A stretch of DNA of 64,000 bases from Dryocosmus kuriphilus (taxonomy: Eukaryota > Arthropoda > Insecta > Hymenoptera > Cynipidae): the NCBI GenBank assembly GCA_038277395.1, contig CM076197.1, positions 74,991,348 to 75,055,347 of the forward strand. Reading direction: 5' to 3'. This document shows, piece by piece, positions 46,235 through 58,900 of this stretch. Each line of letters starts with the position of its first letter. Within the stretch, counting starts at the first letter, position 1. A program made the position numbers and the translations under genes. Under the pieces are notes generated by a model, which was not told the DNA's origin, made no database searches, and worked only from the letters and a program-made list of their open reading frames with translations.

Positions 46235-47105
46235 CCTGGAAGTGCATGCTCTAGTGTGGTGAGGAGCGAGGGGAGAGAGCTGCGCATGTCAGACGAAATT
46301 TTCGTTCGGGTCGGTCGCTCGCGTTTCCGTTGCTATCGGGTGCTCATCGATTCACTGCTCAAAGAAAAGTGTACTTAGCGTGCGTGTAGAAGTATTCATT
46401 TCAACAGTCCTAATACTGCTTTACTTTTATTTACCTATTTCTTTTAATATAATAAATTTGGAAGAAGAAAAATAAAATAAAAGTAATAGCAAAATTTAGG
46501 GCTAAAATACCTTACGTCTAAAATTTTGGGTTCTGCACAGAAAAAAGCTAGAGATACTTTTGCTGCGTCTTACCTTTTTTGGGTCTTACTTCAGCCCCCG
46601 AACACTGGCCGCGCATGCTCTAATGTGGTAAGGAGTGAGGGGAGACAGCTGCCTGTCTGTATGGCTTGGCTAGGAGAGTGCGGTGAGGGAAGAGAGCTGC
46701 GCATATGTCAGGCGAAATTTCCGCTCGGGTCGGTCGCTCGCGTTTTTCATTGCTATCGGACGTTCGTCGGTTCTCTGCGCAATGAAATGTGTACCTGGCA
46801 TGCGTATAGAAGTATTCACATTCAAAACAGTCCTAATAATACTTCACTTTTCTTTATCTATTTCAGTTAAGATAATAAATTAGGAGGAAGAAAACTAAAA
46901 CAAAAAAACATATATATGATTTCACTTCAAGCTATTGAAGCCCTAGCTATAATTGCGAAACTATTCATGCAATTATTCCCGGATTCATACCAAAATTTAG
47001 GGCTAAAAAACCTTACGGACAAAAAATTTTGGGCTCGGCACAGAAAAAAGCTAGGCTTACTTTTGCTGCGTCTTATTTTTCTTTGCGTCTTACTTCAGCC
47101 CTTCC
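46235..47105 (+). repeat. Tandem duplication of a 370-500-bp unit
   Basis: GCATGCTCTAGTGTGGTGAGG (46248) recurs as GCATGCTCTAATGTGGTAAGG (46613). TTCGGGTCGGTCGCTCGCG (46305) recurs near 46725. CCTTACGTCTAAAATTTTGGG with GCACAGAAAAAAGCTAG (46510) recurs near 47010-47055. The unit includes a GC-richer half and an AT-rich half. ORFs at 46526-46870 read through the repeat and are not supported as genes. Confidence 0.65.
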
Positions 47106-49797
47106 CGAGGCAACTTCATAGAAATTTTCTTTTCTTTAACAACTTAATTGAAGTCCTTTTTGATTGAAAAATGCTGCGTCTCTATTTTGGATCAATGCCC
47201 GATTCAAAATAAGCCCAGCTTTTTTTTGTGTGCAATTTAAAACAAAAAATGGCTTGCACGCTGAGATTTGAACGTGCGAAAACTGCGGCGCGCGGGTGAT
47301 GGTCAACTCTTTCGTCAATGAGAAATGCCGCAATGTGAGTTGCCACAAATTTAAAATTTTTGAAATGTGGCTCGCTCCAATGTGACTTGCTGCATTTTTT
47401 GTCATTTTGATGTGGATTAAAATATTTACCCAGACTAGTGATGCAATTCGTTGTTTAATTAACTGCATTTAAATCTCTACCAATTAAACGTTGCCACATT
47501 GTACCATTTTTACTTTGTAACAATTGACTTTTACTCCATTTGAGCTATTTGTTTTTTACTAAGTTATAAATAGTTTCTTGTAAGTTGTTATTTTTATTGT
47601 TGTTATTATGATTGTTTATGAATCTGGGCGAATGCTCCTGATTCCCGTCCCAAGTACGTATTTGACTCTGTCTAAGGGGAGTACTTTTGCCCCTTTGGCA
47701 CCTCGGATAAGCATCGCTTGTAAATGTTTAAATTGACTGTTATGAATTGAGAAGAAATATCTCTAATAATGTTTGCTTGAAAGAGGGCATTGTTTGTATA
47801 AAAAAAACAACAAGCATTGGTTTTTCGAACGTCTATCTGAGGCATTTGAGAATTTTCTCAATTCAAAATAACAACCTCCTACTTCGAGCATCCTTTTACG
47901 CTTGAGCAAAAACTGCGATGCTACAGGGGCCTAGAGCATGGATTATTTTATCTATTTGACGAATGCGCAAGCAGAATAATTTTTTAATCGGCATCTGAGG
48001 TCAACACTTCCACTAAACACTTGCCCCGTTCGCGACCGTGTTTAATAGCGAAGTACCGGGTCATGAGTATGATCCCGGACAGGTTAGTCATTTTGACACA
48101 ATTATGGGTCCTGGGTATGCAGTTTCGTTAACAACAAAGAAACCTCAAAATTTTTTTTCCCTAAAATCGAATGGAAACGCTGCAGACGATAACGAATACA
48201 TCAATAAATTGTGATTGTTGTTGTAATTATAAACTTAGTAGTCAATATTTCTATGAACCGCTTGCAGCGTTTTTTATCCAGGTTTGTTATAAAAAGAGCT
48301 TAGGGTTATTTTGTGATGGTTTTCTCCTAACAAAGAAGTCGTCTAATTGGGCCATCCATACCTAAAAAGGAATAATAAATTGATCAAGATGTCTAATATA
48401 TAACTGAAAAATATAAGTCGTAAGTTTTCCAATTTTGTATACACACCTTCATTAGTTCTGACATTAAAAAAAGTTTCTTTGCCTTTTTTTTTCATATAGT
48501 AATCTATTCATCACTCACTGTCAGCGATGTTTTAAAAGTATCCTTCTTTTGTATTTGTAAAATATTGCAAGTTTTATTAAAGGAACAAATTATTGCCTCA
48601 GTTTCTTATTGGGTAGACTTTCAGGAACACGCATGCTATTACATTAATTTTTCTTTCTTTTATTACATGAAATCTCTGTTTCATCAACTTTGACTTAATG
48701 AAATGAAAGATGCAATTTTATTATGCTCTATGATGACATACATTATCTCTCTTACCTCGTGTGGATGTAATTTTAGTAATTTTTGTAGAAAAACTGATGC
48801 ATGTTGCAAGAATTTCTTAGCAGAATTTAATTTAGGTAACTTGTTTTTAAATATAAGGTTGGAGTAGTTGATCCTCGAATAAAATAAAGGTTCACGAACC
48901 CGAATAGGAAAATTTTATTGCGAAAATTCTCGAATCAGATGATATTAATAAAAATTAGTATTATCTTAAATTTTTCGAATGATCTGTGCGCGAGTTGAAT
49001 TTTACAGTATCCCAGAAAGAAAATTCTGAATTAAAATTTTAATCCTGCATAAAAAAAAAAAAAATTCTACCAATAAAACATTTAAAAAAGAAGATGACTT
49101 CGTGTGAACTGGAAGAATTTCGCTGTTTTTAAACGGTACCTGTTAAAATTGTGGTTCTCTATCAAACTCTTGTTGTATTTACTTAAGGATATTTGAGTTA
49201 AATGCAATAAACGACACGATATTCCCAGTGAACGACACCTACATTTATTTTAAACTTAGAATAATGAATTTAAAAAGTTGTTTGTTACAAATTGTATATA
49301 ATTCAATTATATTGGAACATAGGGACATAATTGTTATATAATTATAATGGGTCTAATTGCAAGAAAGAAGTTTTCGTGGAAAAGCAAAACCTTCGGTATT
49401 GTGTTGGTTATAAGTTTACTTCATGACGTTCACGACTTTGTCAAATTCATTCTGAGTGTCGGTGGTTAATTTTTTGAGATCCCAAATTTAGAAGACTAAA
49501 TTAATAGTTGCTAAAAATCAAATATGCGTAGAAAAAATCTCTTAGAATTAAATACACATTTACACATTTTTGTTTTTCCCCAACAAAAGGTGTCAAAAAT
49601 TAAAACGTGAAATATAGTTAATAAGTTGTCTATGGTATGCCTCCTATGGTAAGATAACTCCAAATCAAAACACATTTTCTTTGGAAAAAATGGTTGAAAC
49701 AAAAAAAAATTGTCTAAAAAAACACAGATTTGTTGCAAAAAAAAGTAACATAACATCTGATGTTTTTCGTAAATATCTAATTATAAGCTACAAAGTT
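47106..49797. other. No gene seen
   Basis: AT-rich sequence of the left arm (to 49242) and spacer. A short stem (GCACGCTGAGATTTGAACGTGC near 47260) contains a B-box-like word but has no A box beside it. Small ORFs such as 48171-48365 have no distinguishing feature. Confidence 0.45.
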
Positions 49798-49815
49798 GAG
49801 TAAATTTAAATGAAA

Positions 49816-50135
49816 GAGCCTCGGTGGCTGAGGTGGTAGCGCGTCGCCTTCTAAGCAAGAGGTCCGGGGTTCTATTCCTGACCGAGTACCAATGGAATTT
49901 TCTGTGTACTTCTACCGAGGCTCTCGTGGTTCGGAACCCACGTTAAACTGTTGGTCCCCTCATAAAGAGGCCAGCGATCTTTCGGAGAAGATGCTTCATG
50001 TCGAGGGGCATATAGCTTAGGAGTCACTGGGCGATTTTGTTGAGAGACTAAGGAAGTTGTAAAATTTGTTTGGAATTGTTCTGTAAGACTCTCAAAACCC
50101 GTAAAAGGGAGGGTGTATAAACTAATATACAAGAA
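49816..50135 (+). mobile_element. tRNA-derived SINE with 13-bp target-site duplication
   Basis: The head is tRNA-like: an A box TGGCTGAGGTGG at 49825-49836 and a B box GGTTCTATTCC at 49868-49878, 43 bases apart. These would form an internal RNA polymerase III promoter. A body of about 200 bp follows. The 3' part reads AAGACTCTCAAAACCCGTAA then AAGGGAGGGTGTATAAACTA, nearly the same as the 3' end of LINE B at 46097-46130. The element is flanked by GAGTAAATTTAAA at 49798-49810 and 50136-50148, the signature of target-primed integration. A few bases (TGAAA) lie between the left duplication and the tRNA-like start. It encodes no protein. Confidence 0.85.
49825..49878 (+). promoter_or_regulatory. 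Pol III internal promoter (A and B boxes) of the SINE
   Basis: TGGCTGAGGTGG and GGTTCTATTCC in tRNA spacing. The B box deviates from GGTTCGANTCC at one base (CT for CG). Confidence 0.75.
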
Positions 50136-50759
50136 GAGTAAATTTAAAAAGAAATTAGAGTTCTCCAACTGCTGTTTTTTGGAGAAAGTTAAAAATAGAT
50201 AATAATAAATTGTTTAAAAAATTTAAAGCCGCTTGATACATAAATAAGTACTTCTAAAAAATGTCTGATTGTCCGCTAAACCCAAAAATGATCTCCTGAT
50301 TGTTTTTCAGTGTAACAAAATTATTTAAACAAACGTAGATTGCTTAAACATTTAAAAATTAGTTGAAAAATGATAAAAAAATATATGAGTTGTCGAGTAA
50401 ACAATCATTTGTAGTGAGAAAATTGAAGAACAAAGCATTGGAAAGTAGGGTTAATACATTATGTTACAAGGGAGGTAAGTAGCGAAAGTAGGCTCCCTCC
50501 CGAGTAGCATACGATACTTTTTTTTTCGACTTTCTTTAAAATGGCCATATTTGTATATATTAACATAAGTAATTGATATTGGTTATTCTGCGAAATATAC
50601 AGATAGCAGGACTTGTTTTGATCGGTAAAGAACGCTCAAGTTTAAAATGAAAAATAGTAAGAAAAGTCCATTAGTTAAACACTGAATGGTGATCCATTCA
50701 TTTTAAGAAATAATTGGTGATTACACATGCATACAAAAGAAGATTCATGTCCGTGAACT

Positions 50760-51340
50760 AGAACGCCATACCTATACGTCTTTGGATCCTTGAATCCGAA
50801 TCTGGCGGGTCCATTTTGACCTCATCAGGTACAAGCTCGTCTTTAACCCCAACAAAACTAAAAAATCCATTTGTTATATGAAATGTTCAGGAAACAGTGT
50901 AACTTCATATTTTTTGGGGTCGATAAAATCCCGCATCTGGTGCCCGTTTTGCGCCCCGTTAGTTCACTGTTCGTCCCCTACCCTGAAAAATAGCTTTAGA
51001 AACACTCTAATAACTTACTTTTTGTGGTTGAAGCATAACTCGTGATGAATGAAGAACATTGGAAAAGGGGTCTTGTTTTCTGAGGTCGCTGAATGAGAAT
51101 AAAGTCTTTGTTATACACTGTCAGGTCACCGTTTCGTCCCTAAACTTAAAAATAACATAGAAAACATTGAAGTAACCAATTTCGGCCCTGAGGTTTAAGA
51201 CGTTGTCACTAATATTTTTGGAAAAAGAGTGCTTTCGTGTTTTCACACGGTCGCTGAATTTAAACTCGGTATCTCTTCTCTGCCTCACTTTATGGTTCAA
51301 TTTTGCAAGGTCACCTACTGGTGAAACCATTTTAATAAAA
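50760..51340 (+). repeat. Degenerate satellite, about four units of 160 bp
   Basis: Landmarks such as GGTCGCTGAAT (51083, 51245), TTCGTCCCTA (50969, 51132) and GAACATTGGAAAAGGGGT recur at about 160-base spacing. Earlier, more diverged units are near 50770 and 50930. A related GGTCGCTGAATTCGAATCCG word occurs in the arms of the 10.8-11.8 kb foldback element. From 50150 to 50760 nothing is recognised. Confidence 0.6.
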
Positions 51341-51354
51341 TCCTGCTACCTCTA

Positions 51355-52603
51355 CAGAAGCTGAATTCGAATGAGCAACTGCACCGAAAAGGGATGTTAG
51401 AATGATTTGCTATGCAGGCACTTAAGGTAAAGAAACCAGCGAAGGCGCAATGCCCTGTAGCGGGCGCTAAGATGTAGAGGAAAAAGCCGCAGTGTGTTTG
51501 ACGACGATTTGACATTATCCTCGTCAGAGTCGTAAAACCCTCATACTCAAAGCCTGGGAAAGTATAGGATTATCACCCCGAGACGGCAACTCACCAGTGA
51601 GCAATCCAGGAAATCCTAACGCGCGGGGTTTCTTCCTTGCAAACTATGGCAACTAAAAATAAAAGCACACAAAAATTACAGATTTTATTAAAAAAATCAA
51701 ACTTTCTTTACTCGAACTAAATACTCGATCTTTCGCTTCTAAACATTCTTGCGATAAACACCCTGACATTCCGAACATTTTCCTGATACAAATGACAGTT
51801 CGAAAACGTCTCAATCTAGGCAAAACTTAAATAATATTTATTAATACAAAGAGAAAGCGGTAAATTGTCAATTATAAGTGGATACACATTGCATGTCAAT
51901 TAAATCACATTCCCATACCTAATTAAAAATTTGAAACCGTATAATGAGCTCTTTGAAATTTTCGTCGAATGGTCGGTGAGTAAAATAAATGCATCATGAG
52001 GTTTTTAGCCAATCAAGTAATTTTCCACGTGTAGCACGAGTTAGTCTTTCAGCAAAACTGTAGGAATCAGCGGTGGCTTGGATCATATAGTATCGCCTGT
52101 AGATTTATCTGATTTAGATGAAAGAGGCATGTAAAGCTATAGCATTTTTCCTACCAATTGACTTGCAACCTTTCGACGTCATTAAAATTTTTAATTGGTA
52201 CTACGTGGTAAATCAGTGTGCCTCTTCTTCATACCTTTTACTAGTATGTAACATACTGATGAAAGGATCATCTGGAAAATTACTTGTGACGATATTGCCA
52301 ATTGTCATGAGTTGATTGTTTTAAGTTTCATGAGTAGATAAATACCCCCCGTGTATGAGAAGTATGCATCGTGATAGGCTTCTTGTATGAACCGTGAGGA
52401 TCTTCAGAACAGATCTGGCGTGCAAGAAAAAAAAATGTTTGAATTGTGGGCTCGATCTCGAGGATCTTTGAAAATAACTATATAATCTTGCATTTAGTGA
52501 AATTCTACTTTTCCCTATGCCCTTAGGGAAGAAGATTTCTGAAAGAAAATCAACGCTGACGATTTTTATGATGACTGTCTACAATTGATTATTTGAAGAC
52601 TCC
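51355..52603 (-). mobile_element. Second copy of the Polinton/PLV-like integrase-ATPase fragment
   Basis: A direct repeat of 1-1227: CAGAAGCTGAATTCGA at 51355 onward, and the ATPase segment TTGAAGACTCC directly before the gap at 52603. On the minus strand it holds the same integrase N-terminal fragment (about 51815-52115), the small ORF, and the C-terminal part of the packaging ATPase (about 52185-52603). Its frames are more broken than in copy 1, with extra small insertions (for example an A run near 52429-52436). The integrase motifs RGKLLDWLK and the DLIDMQ block are still recognisable. The remaining ATPase would fall in the gap. Confidence 0.75.
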
Positions 52604-53103
52604 NNNNNNNNNNNNNNNNNNNNNNNNNNNNNNNNNNNNNNNNNNNNNNNNNNNNNNNNNNNNNNNNNNNNNNNNNNNNNNNNNNNNNNNNNNNNNNNNN
52701 NNNNNNNNNNNNNNNNNNNNNNNNNNNNNNNNNNNNNNNNNNNNNNNNNNNNNNNNNNNNNNNNNNNNNNNNNNNNNNNNNNNNNNNNNNNNNNNNNNNN
52801 NNNNNNNNNNNNNNNNNNNNNNNNNNNNNNNNNNNNNNNNNNNNNNNNNNNNNNNNNNNNNNNNNNNNNNNNNNNNNNNNNNNNNNNNNNNNNNNNNNNN
52901 NNNNNNNNNNNNNNNNNNNNNNNNNNNNNNNNNNNNNNNNNNNNNNNNNNNNNNNNNNNNNNNNNNNNNNNNNNNNNNNNNNNNNNNNNNNNNNNNNNNN
53001 NNNNNNNNNNNNNNNNNNNNNNNNNNNNNNNNNNNNNNNNNNNNNNNNNNNNNNNNNNNNNNNNNNNNNNNNNNNNNNNNNNNNNNNNNNNNNNNNNNNN
53101 NNN
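52604..53103. other. Assembly gap, 500 N
   Basis: Exactly 500 N, a placeholder gap. It separates the second Polinton-like fragment from the right arm of the inverted duplication, so the true join is unknown. Confidence 1.
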
Positions 53104-55905
53104 TAGGTGCGTTCACTGGAATATCGTGTCGTTTATTGCATTAACTCAAATATCCTTAGTAAATTACAACAAGAGTTTGATAGAGAACCACAATTTTAAC
53201 AGGTACCGTTTAAAAACAGCGAAATTCTTCCAGTTCACACGAAGTCATCTTCTTTTTTAAATGTATTGGTAGAATTTTTTTTTTTATAGCAGGATTTAAA
53301 ATTTTAATTCAGAATTTCTTATACTGTAAAATTCAACTCGCGCACAGATCATTCGAAAATTTAAGATAATACTAATTTTTATTAATATCATCTGATTCGA
53401 GAATTTTCGCAATAAATTATCCTATTCGGTTCGTGAACCTTTATTTTATTCGAGGATCAACTACTCCAACCTTATATTTAAAAACAAGTTACTAATTAAA
53501 TTCTGCTAAGAAAATTCTTGCAAGCATCAGTTTTTCTACAAAATTACTAAAATTACATCCCACACGAGGTAAGAGAATAATGTATGTCATCATAGAGCAT
53601 AATAAAATTGCATCTTTCATTTCATTAAGTCAAAGTTGATGAAACAGAGATTTCATGTAATAAAAGAAGAAAAATTAATGTAATAGCATGCGTGTTCCTG
53701 AAAGTCTACCCAATAAGACTGAGGCAATAATTTGTTCCTTTAATAAAACTTGCAAATATTTTACAAATACAAAGAAAGGATACTTTTAAACATCGCTGAC
53801 AGTGAGTGATGAATAGATACTATATGAAAAAAAAAGGCAAAGAAACTTTTATTAATGTCAGAACTAATGAAGGTGTGTATACAAAATTGGAAACTTACGA
53901 CTTATATTTTTCCAGTTATATATTAGACATCTTGATCAATTTATTATTCCTTTTTAGGTATGGATGGCCCAATTAGACGACTTCTTTGTTAGGAGAAAAC
54001 ATCACAAAATAAACCCTAAGCTCTTTTTATAACAAACCTGGATTTAAAAACGCTGCAGCGGTTCATAGAAATATTGACTACTAAGTTTATAATTACAACA
54101 ACAATCACAATTATTGATGTATTCGTCTATCGTCTGCAGCGTTTCCATTCGATTTTAGTGGAAAAAAAAATTTTGAGGTTTCTTTGTGTTAACGAAACTG
54201 CATACCCAGGACCCATAATTGTGTCAAAATGACTAACCTGTCCGGGATCATACTCATGACCGGTACTTCGCTATTAAACACGGTCGCGAACGGGCAAGTG
54301 TTTAGTGGAAGTGTTGACCTCAGATGCCGATTAAAAAATTATTCTGCTTGCGCATTCGTCAAATAGATAAAATAATCCTGCTCTAGGCCCTGTAGCATCG
54401 CAGTTTTTGCTCAAGCGTAAAAGGATGCTCGAAGTAGGAGGTGTTATTTTGAATTGAGAAAATTCTCAAATGCCTCAGATAGACGTTCGAAAAACCAATG
54501 CTTGTTGTTTTTTTTTATAAAAAACAATGCCCTCTTTCAAGACAACATTATTAGAGATATTTCTTCTCAATTCATAACAGTCAATTTAAACATTTACAAG
54601 CGATGCTTATCCGAGGTGCCAAAGGGGCAAAAGTACTCCCCTTAGAGAGAGTCAAATACGTACTTGGGACGGGAATCAGGAGCATTCGCCCAGATTCATA
54701 AACAATCATAATAACAACAATAAAAATAACAACTTACAAGAAACTATTTATAACTTAGTAAAAAACAAATAGCTCAAATGGAGTAAAAAGTCAATTGTTA
54801 CAAAGTAAAAATGGTACAATGTGGCAACGTTTAATTGGTAGAGATTTAAATGCAGTTATTTAAACAACGAATTGCATCACTAGTCTGGGCTAAATATTTT
54901 TAATCCACATCAAAAAGACAAAAATACAGCAGTCACATTGGAGCGAGCCACATTCAAAAATTTTAAAGTTTGGTGGCAACTCAACATTGCGTCATTTCTC
55001 CTTGAACGAAAGGAGTTGACTCATCACACCCCCGCGCGCCGCCGTTTTCCGCACGTTCAAATCATCAGCGTGGCAAAAGCCATTTTTGTTTTAAATTGCA
55101 AACACAAAAAAGCTGGGCATCTTTTGAATCGGGCATGTGATCCCAAAATAGAGGACGCAGCATTTGTCAATCAAAAGGACTTCAAGTTAAGTTGTAAAAG
55201 AAAAGAAAATTCTCTATGAAGTTGCTTCGGTAGAGGGCTGAAGTAATAGACGCAAAGAAAAATAAGACGCAGTGCAAAAGTAACCTATTAGGCTTTTTTC
55301 TGTGCCGAGCCCAAATTTTTTTGTCGTAAGGTTTTTTTTAGCCCTAAATTTGGTATGAAATCCCGTAAATAATTGCATGAATAGTTTTCGTCATTAATAG
55401 CTAAGGGCTTTCAATAGCTTGAAGTGAAGATCATATTATATGTTTTTTTTTGCCTTTCTAGGATTTCTCTTGGGGGTGCGGGTGCGAGGGCCTAGCGGGG
55501 TTTATTATCTTAACTGAAATAAGATAAATAAAAGTGAAGTATTATTAGGGACCGTTTTTGAAGTGAAAGACTTCTATAATATAAAAAAAACGCAAGCCGT
55601 AGGAACAAAAAACAATTCATTGCCGCAGAGAACCGACGAACACCCGATAGCAATGAATAACGCGAGCGATCGAGCGACCCAGAAGCCGAGCTGGTGAAAT
55701 TTCGCGCTTGTAACATATTGCGCAGCTCTCTTTTCTTCCCTCACCAGGCACTCCTCCTACCTAAAGCCATACAGACAGCAGCTGTCTCCCCTCACTCCTT
55801 ACACATTAGAGCATGCGTCGCCAGTGTTCGGGGCGGGCTGAAGTAAGACCCAAAAAAGGTAATGACGCAGCAAAAGTATCTCTAGCTTTTTTCTGTGCAG
55901 AACCC

Positions 55906-55936
<31 letters not shown>

Positions 55937-58900
55937 AGACGTAAGGTATTTAGCCCTAAATTTTTGCTATTTACTTTTATTTTATTTTTCTTCTTCCAAA
56001 TTTATTATATTAACAAAGAAATAGAGTAAATAAAAGTAAAAGCAGTATTAGGACTGTTGAAATGAATACTTCTACACGCACGCTAAGTACACTTTTCTTT
56101 GAGCCAGTGAATCGACGATGCACCCCCCAACCAAGATAACCCGATGCAACGGAAACGCGAGCGACCCGAACCCGAACGAAAATTTCGTCTGTCCTCTCCT
56201 CCACATGCGCAGCTCTCATCCCTCTCCCCTCCTCCTCACCACACTAGAGCATGCACTTCCAGGGTTTGGGGTTCCCACAATATTAGATCTATTTTACATG
56301 ATGGGAAGTCAGGGACAAAGACAAAAACAGTAATATAAAGGAAGATTCGAAATACATTTATATCAATCAATCATGTTTATTTAAACTCTCTCCCTTTTAC
56401 GGTTTAAGAAGTCTTCACCAAACCATTACAAGTATCTATACATTCAATTCCAATTATATCATACCTTATCGCTTATCTTATTGCTAATATATACAATCTT
56501 TCTTTATTATCTACTCTTATATTTCTACGCTAGCGATCGAGACCAGGACTTTCGTTTCCTCTTGCATTTACAATCTATCATTGATCTTTTCTTTTCTCGA
56601 CTCTACTTTATACTTTTACTTATATCATGAGACTTTTCTTTCTCTTAACTTTTCCAACTTCTTCATCCATCCCTCTCCTGTCCATTCCCATTCAGAATCT
56701 CTTTCACTCTCTCTTCCACACATTTCCCTTCCTCTTCATCACCTGTACACCTTTCAAACACATGCACCCACGATTCTTGCTTCATACCCACATATTCTAC
56801 ACCGGATTCTCCTCCTCGTTCAATTCCAGTACCTACTCCTCTCTTACTCCCTCTCCGATTTCTTGAATCTCACAATTCTGTTCCATTTACTCTCCTTCTT
56901 TCACATTCCTTCAAATATTCTGGCTCTCCCTTCCCACTTTACCATCTTGTACCAACTATTGTACCTTGAGTTCACGATTTTTTGTCCATCTTTCCTCCCT
57001 TTGTCTCGCCAAAATCTCGTTCTCTATTCTGGACAATCCTCTATTTTCCCCAATCATACTCCCAATTTCTTTCTTCCCTTGCGTACCTTTCTTCTTCCTT
57101 GCGTACCTTTCTTCTTTTCATTTCGACCTACCCATGTTCCCCCTTGTCTCTTCTTTGTCTTCCATCTCCCCTTGCACACGCTTAGCGCGATCTTACTTCC
57201 TTCGTCCCCCTCCTTAGTTAGTTCTTCAAAACTCCAAGCCCTTTTTAGCTGCCTTATTACCATTTCTTCTCGGCCTAATCCTCTTCCTCAACATATAAAC
57301 TTGGGTAAAGCTCCATCCCCACCCCCGATGACCCATCTCAAAAATCGTTCATGCATGCTTTCCACTCTCTTATATTCCTTTCCATCCCAAACTTCACCTC
57401 CATAGCTCACTCACTGACCACACCTAAAAGCATAAAACATCCATACATCTCATTCTCCTATCCATCCTTGAATCTTCTCTTCCCTATTGCTCCACACTTG
57501 GCCTCATTACCTTACTTCCACACTCCAATCTCTTTCTTACCTGCAGCTCATCCCTTCCTCTTGTTTCGTACCAGTACCCAAGGCAACAAAATTCTTCTAC
57601 CAATTCTACTACTTTAGCCATACCATCTTCTCTATTCATAACTCTATCCTACACCTCCTTTTTTATAAACATATCATCTTAGTTTCCTTCACATTCACAG
57701 ATTAAGTCTTTCAATCTCACATATTCTTCGTAAATTCTCATCATTAGACTCATCCCTCTTTCATCATCTGCTATTAATACTATATTCGTCTTCCGTATGC
57801 TAGCGAATATAGCTTGCCCTTGTTCCAATTTCGTTCCCCTTTTCCTTTTCCTTGCCATGATTTCTGCTACTTAAATCTGCTACGAGAGAATACTGAATTA
57901 GTAATGGACTTAGTAGGACACCCCCTGCCTTATGAATCTCCACTTCCCGTCTCTCAAACTCTCTCCCTTCTTTTCCCTATTCTTACCTTCATCCTAGTTT
58001 CTATAAATATCTCTTTTTATCCTTTCTACTAGGCTTGTCTTCCTATTCCTCTCTCTGTTAAGGCCTTCCATAGCCAACCTTCTCTTGACTGAGTCAAACG
58101 CCGCTTTCAAAATCTACAAAAAGTGCGACCAGTTTTCCTTTCTTCTGACCTTAAGTTCCTGTTCACTAAATAGTTAAACACACATAAAATGTTGTCTGCT
58201 GTCCCCATTCCTTCTCTAAAGCCTGTTTGGTTGTCGTCGTATGCTTTCCCCTTTCTTCGACCTGCCTTTCCAGCCAGTTTTTCCTAAGCACCTACCATCC
58301 CGCGTAAACTTTGTAAAACCCATTGACTCATGATTATAAACCCCTCTATAGTCCTTGCACATTTTTCCCATCTCCTTTCTTAATCCAATGGAACTACCAC
58401 CCCTGTCCGCCATTCTTCAGGCCAACCGACTTCCTTTCACCATACCTTTTATTACATATCCTCCATATCTCTTCTCTTACCCTTTCCCCACCACTATATC
58501 AGTGCTTTCGTTTTCGATGCCATCCTCATACCTGTTGCCCTTGTATTCGTTTTCAATCTCTTGGCGAATGCTATCCATTTATCTCCTCCCTACTACATCA
58601 CGTTTCCTCTGTCCCCATCCTCTGCACCTACCTTCCTCCCTTCTCCCCCCTTTTCTCTCCTCTCTCTCCTCCCCGCACCCTATTTCCCACCACCTGCTAG
58701 CAATCCCTAAGTATTTTCCTGTTCCACTCTGTCATTTTATTTCCTCGTTTATAATGATTTGCCCCTGCTTTTCCTTCCATCTTCCTTTTTCCTCCCTATA
58801 ATACCTCCGCAATCTCCTCTCCCTTCCTAACCACGCCGCTTTCCTCCACCACTTCCACGTAAACCTTTCTTTCTCCCTTTGCTTCTTTTGCTTAACATTT

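Larger units (their letters stand above)
39051..49242 (+). repeat. Left arm of a very large inverted duplication
   Basis: The whole stretch recurs in reverse complement at 53104-64000. Anchors: ATCAATTAGTAGTTTTCCG at 39051 against the last bases of the window; GAACTGGGGCAAAGTTAGC at 39305 against about 63720-63750; the LINE B insertion with its target duplication; and AAACGACACGATATTCCCAG at 49209 against the first bases after the gap. The arm may extend left of 39051, since the partner is cut off by the window end. Outside LINE B it holds (AT)n at 39375-39430 and 39830-39900, AT-rich unassigned DNA (39900-40890 and 47100-49242), and a tandem duplication at 46235-47105. Confidence 0.9.

Noticed and set aside
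47250..47285. B-box-like GTTCAAATCTC on the minus strand as another SINE or tRNA
   Set aside because: No A box at the proper distance and no cloverleaf.
49816..49890. A genuine tRNA gene
   Set aside because: A and B boxes are present, but the B box is imperfect, a paired acceptor stem is not convincing, and the sequence continues into a LINE-like tail with a target duplication, so it is a SINE.
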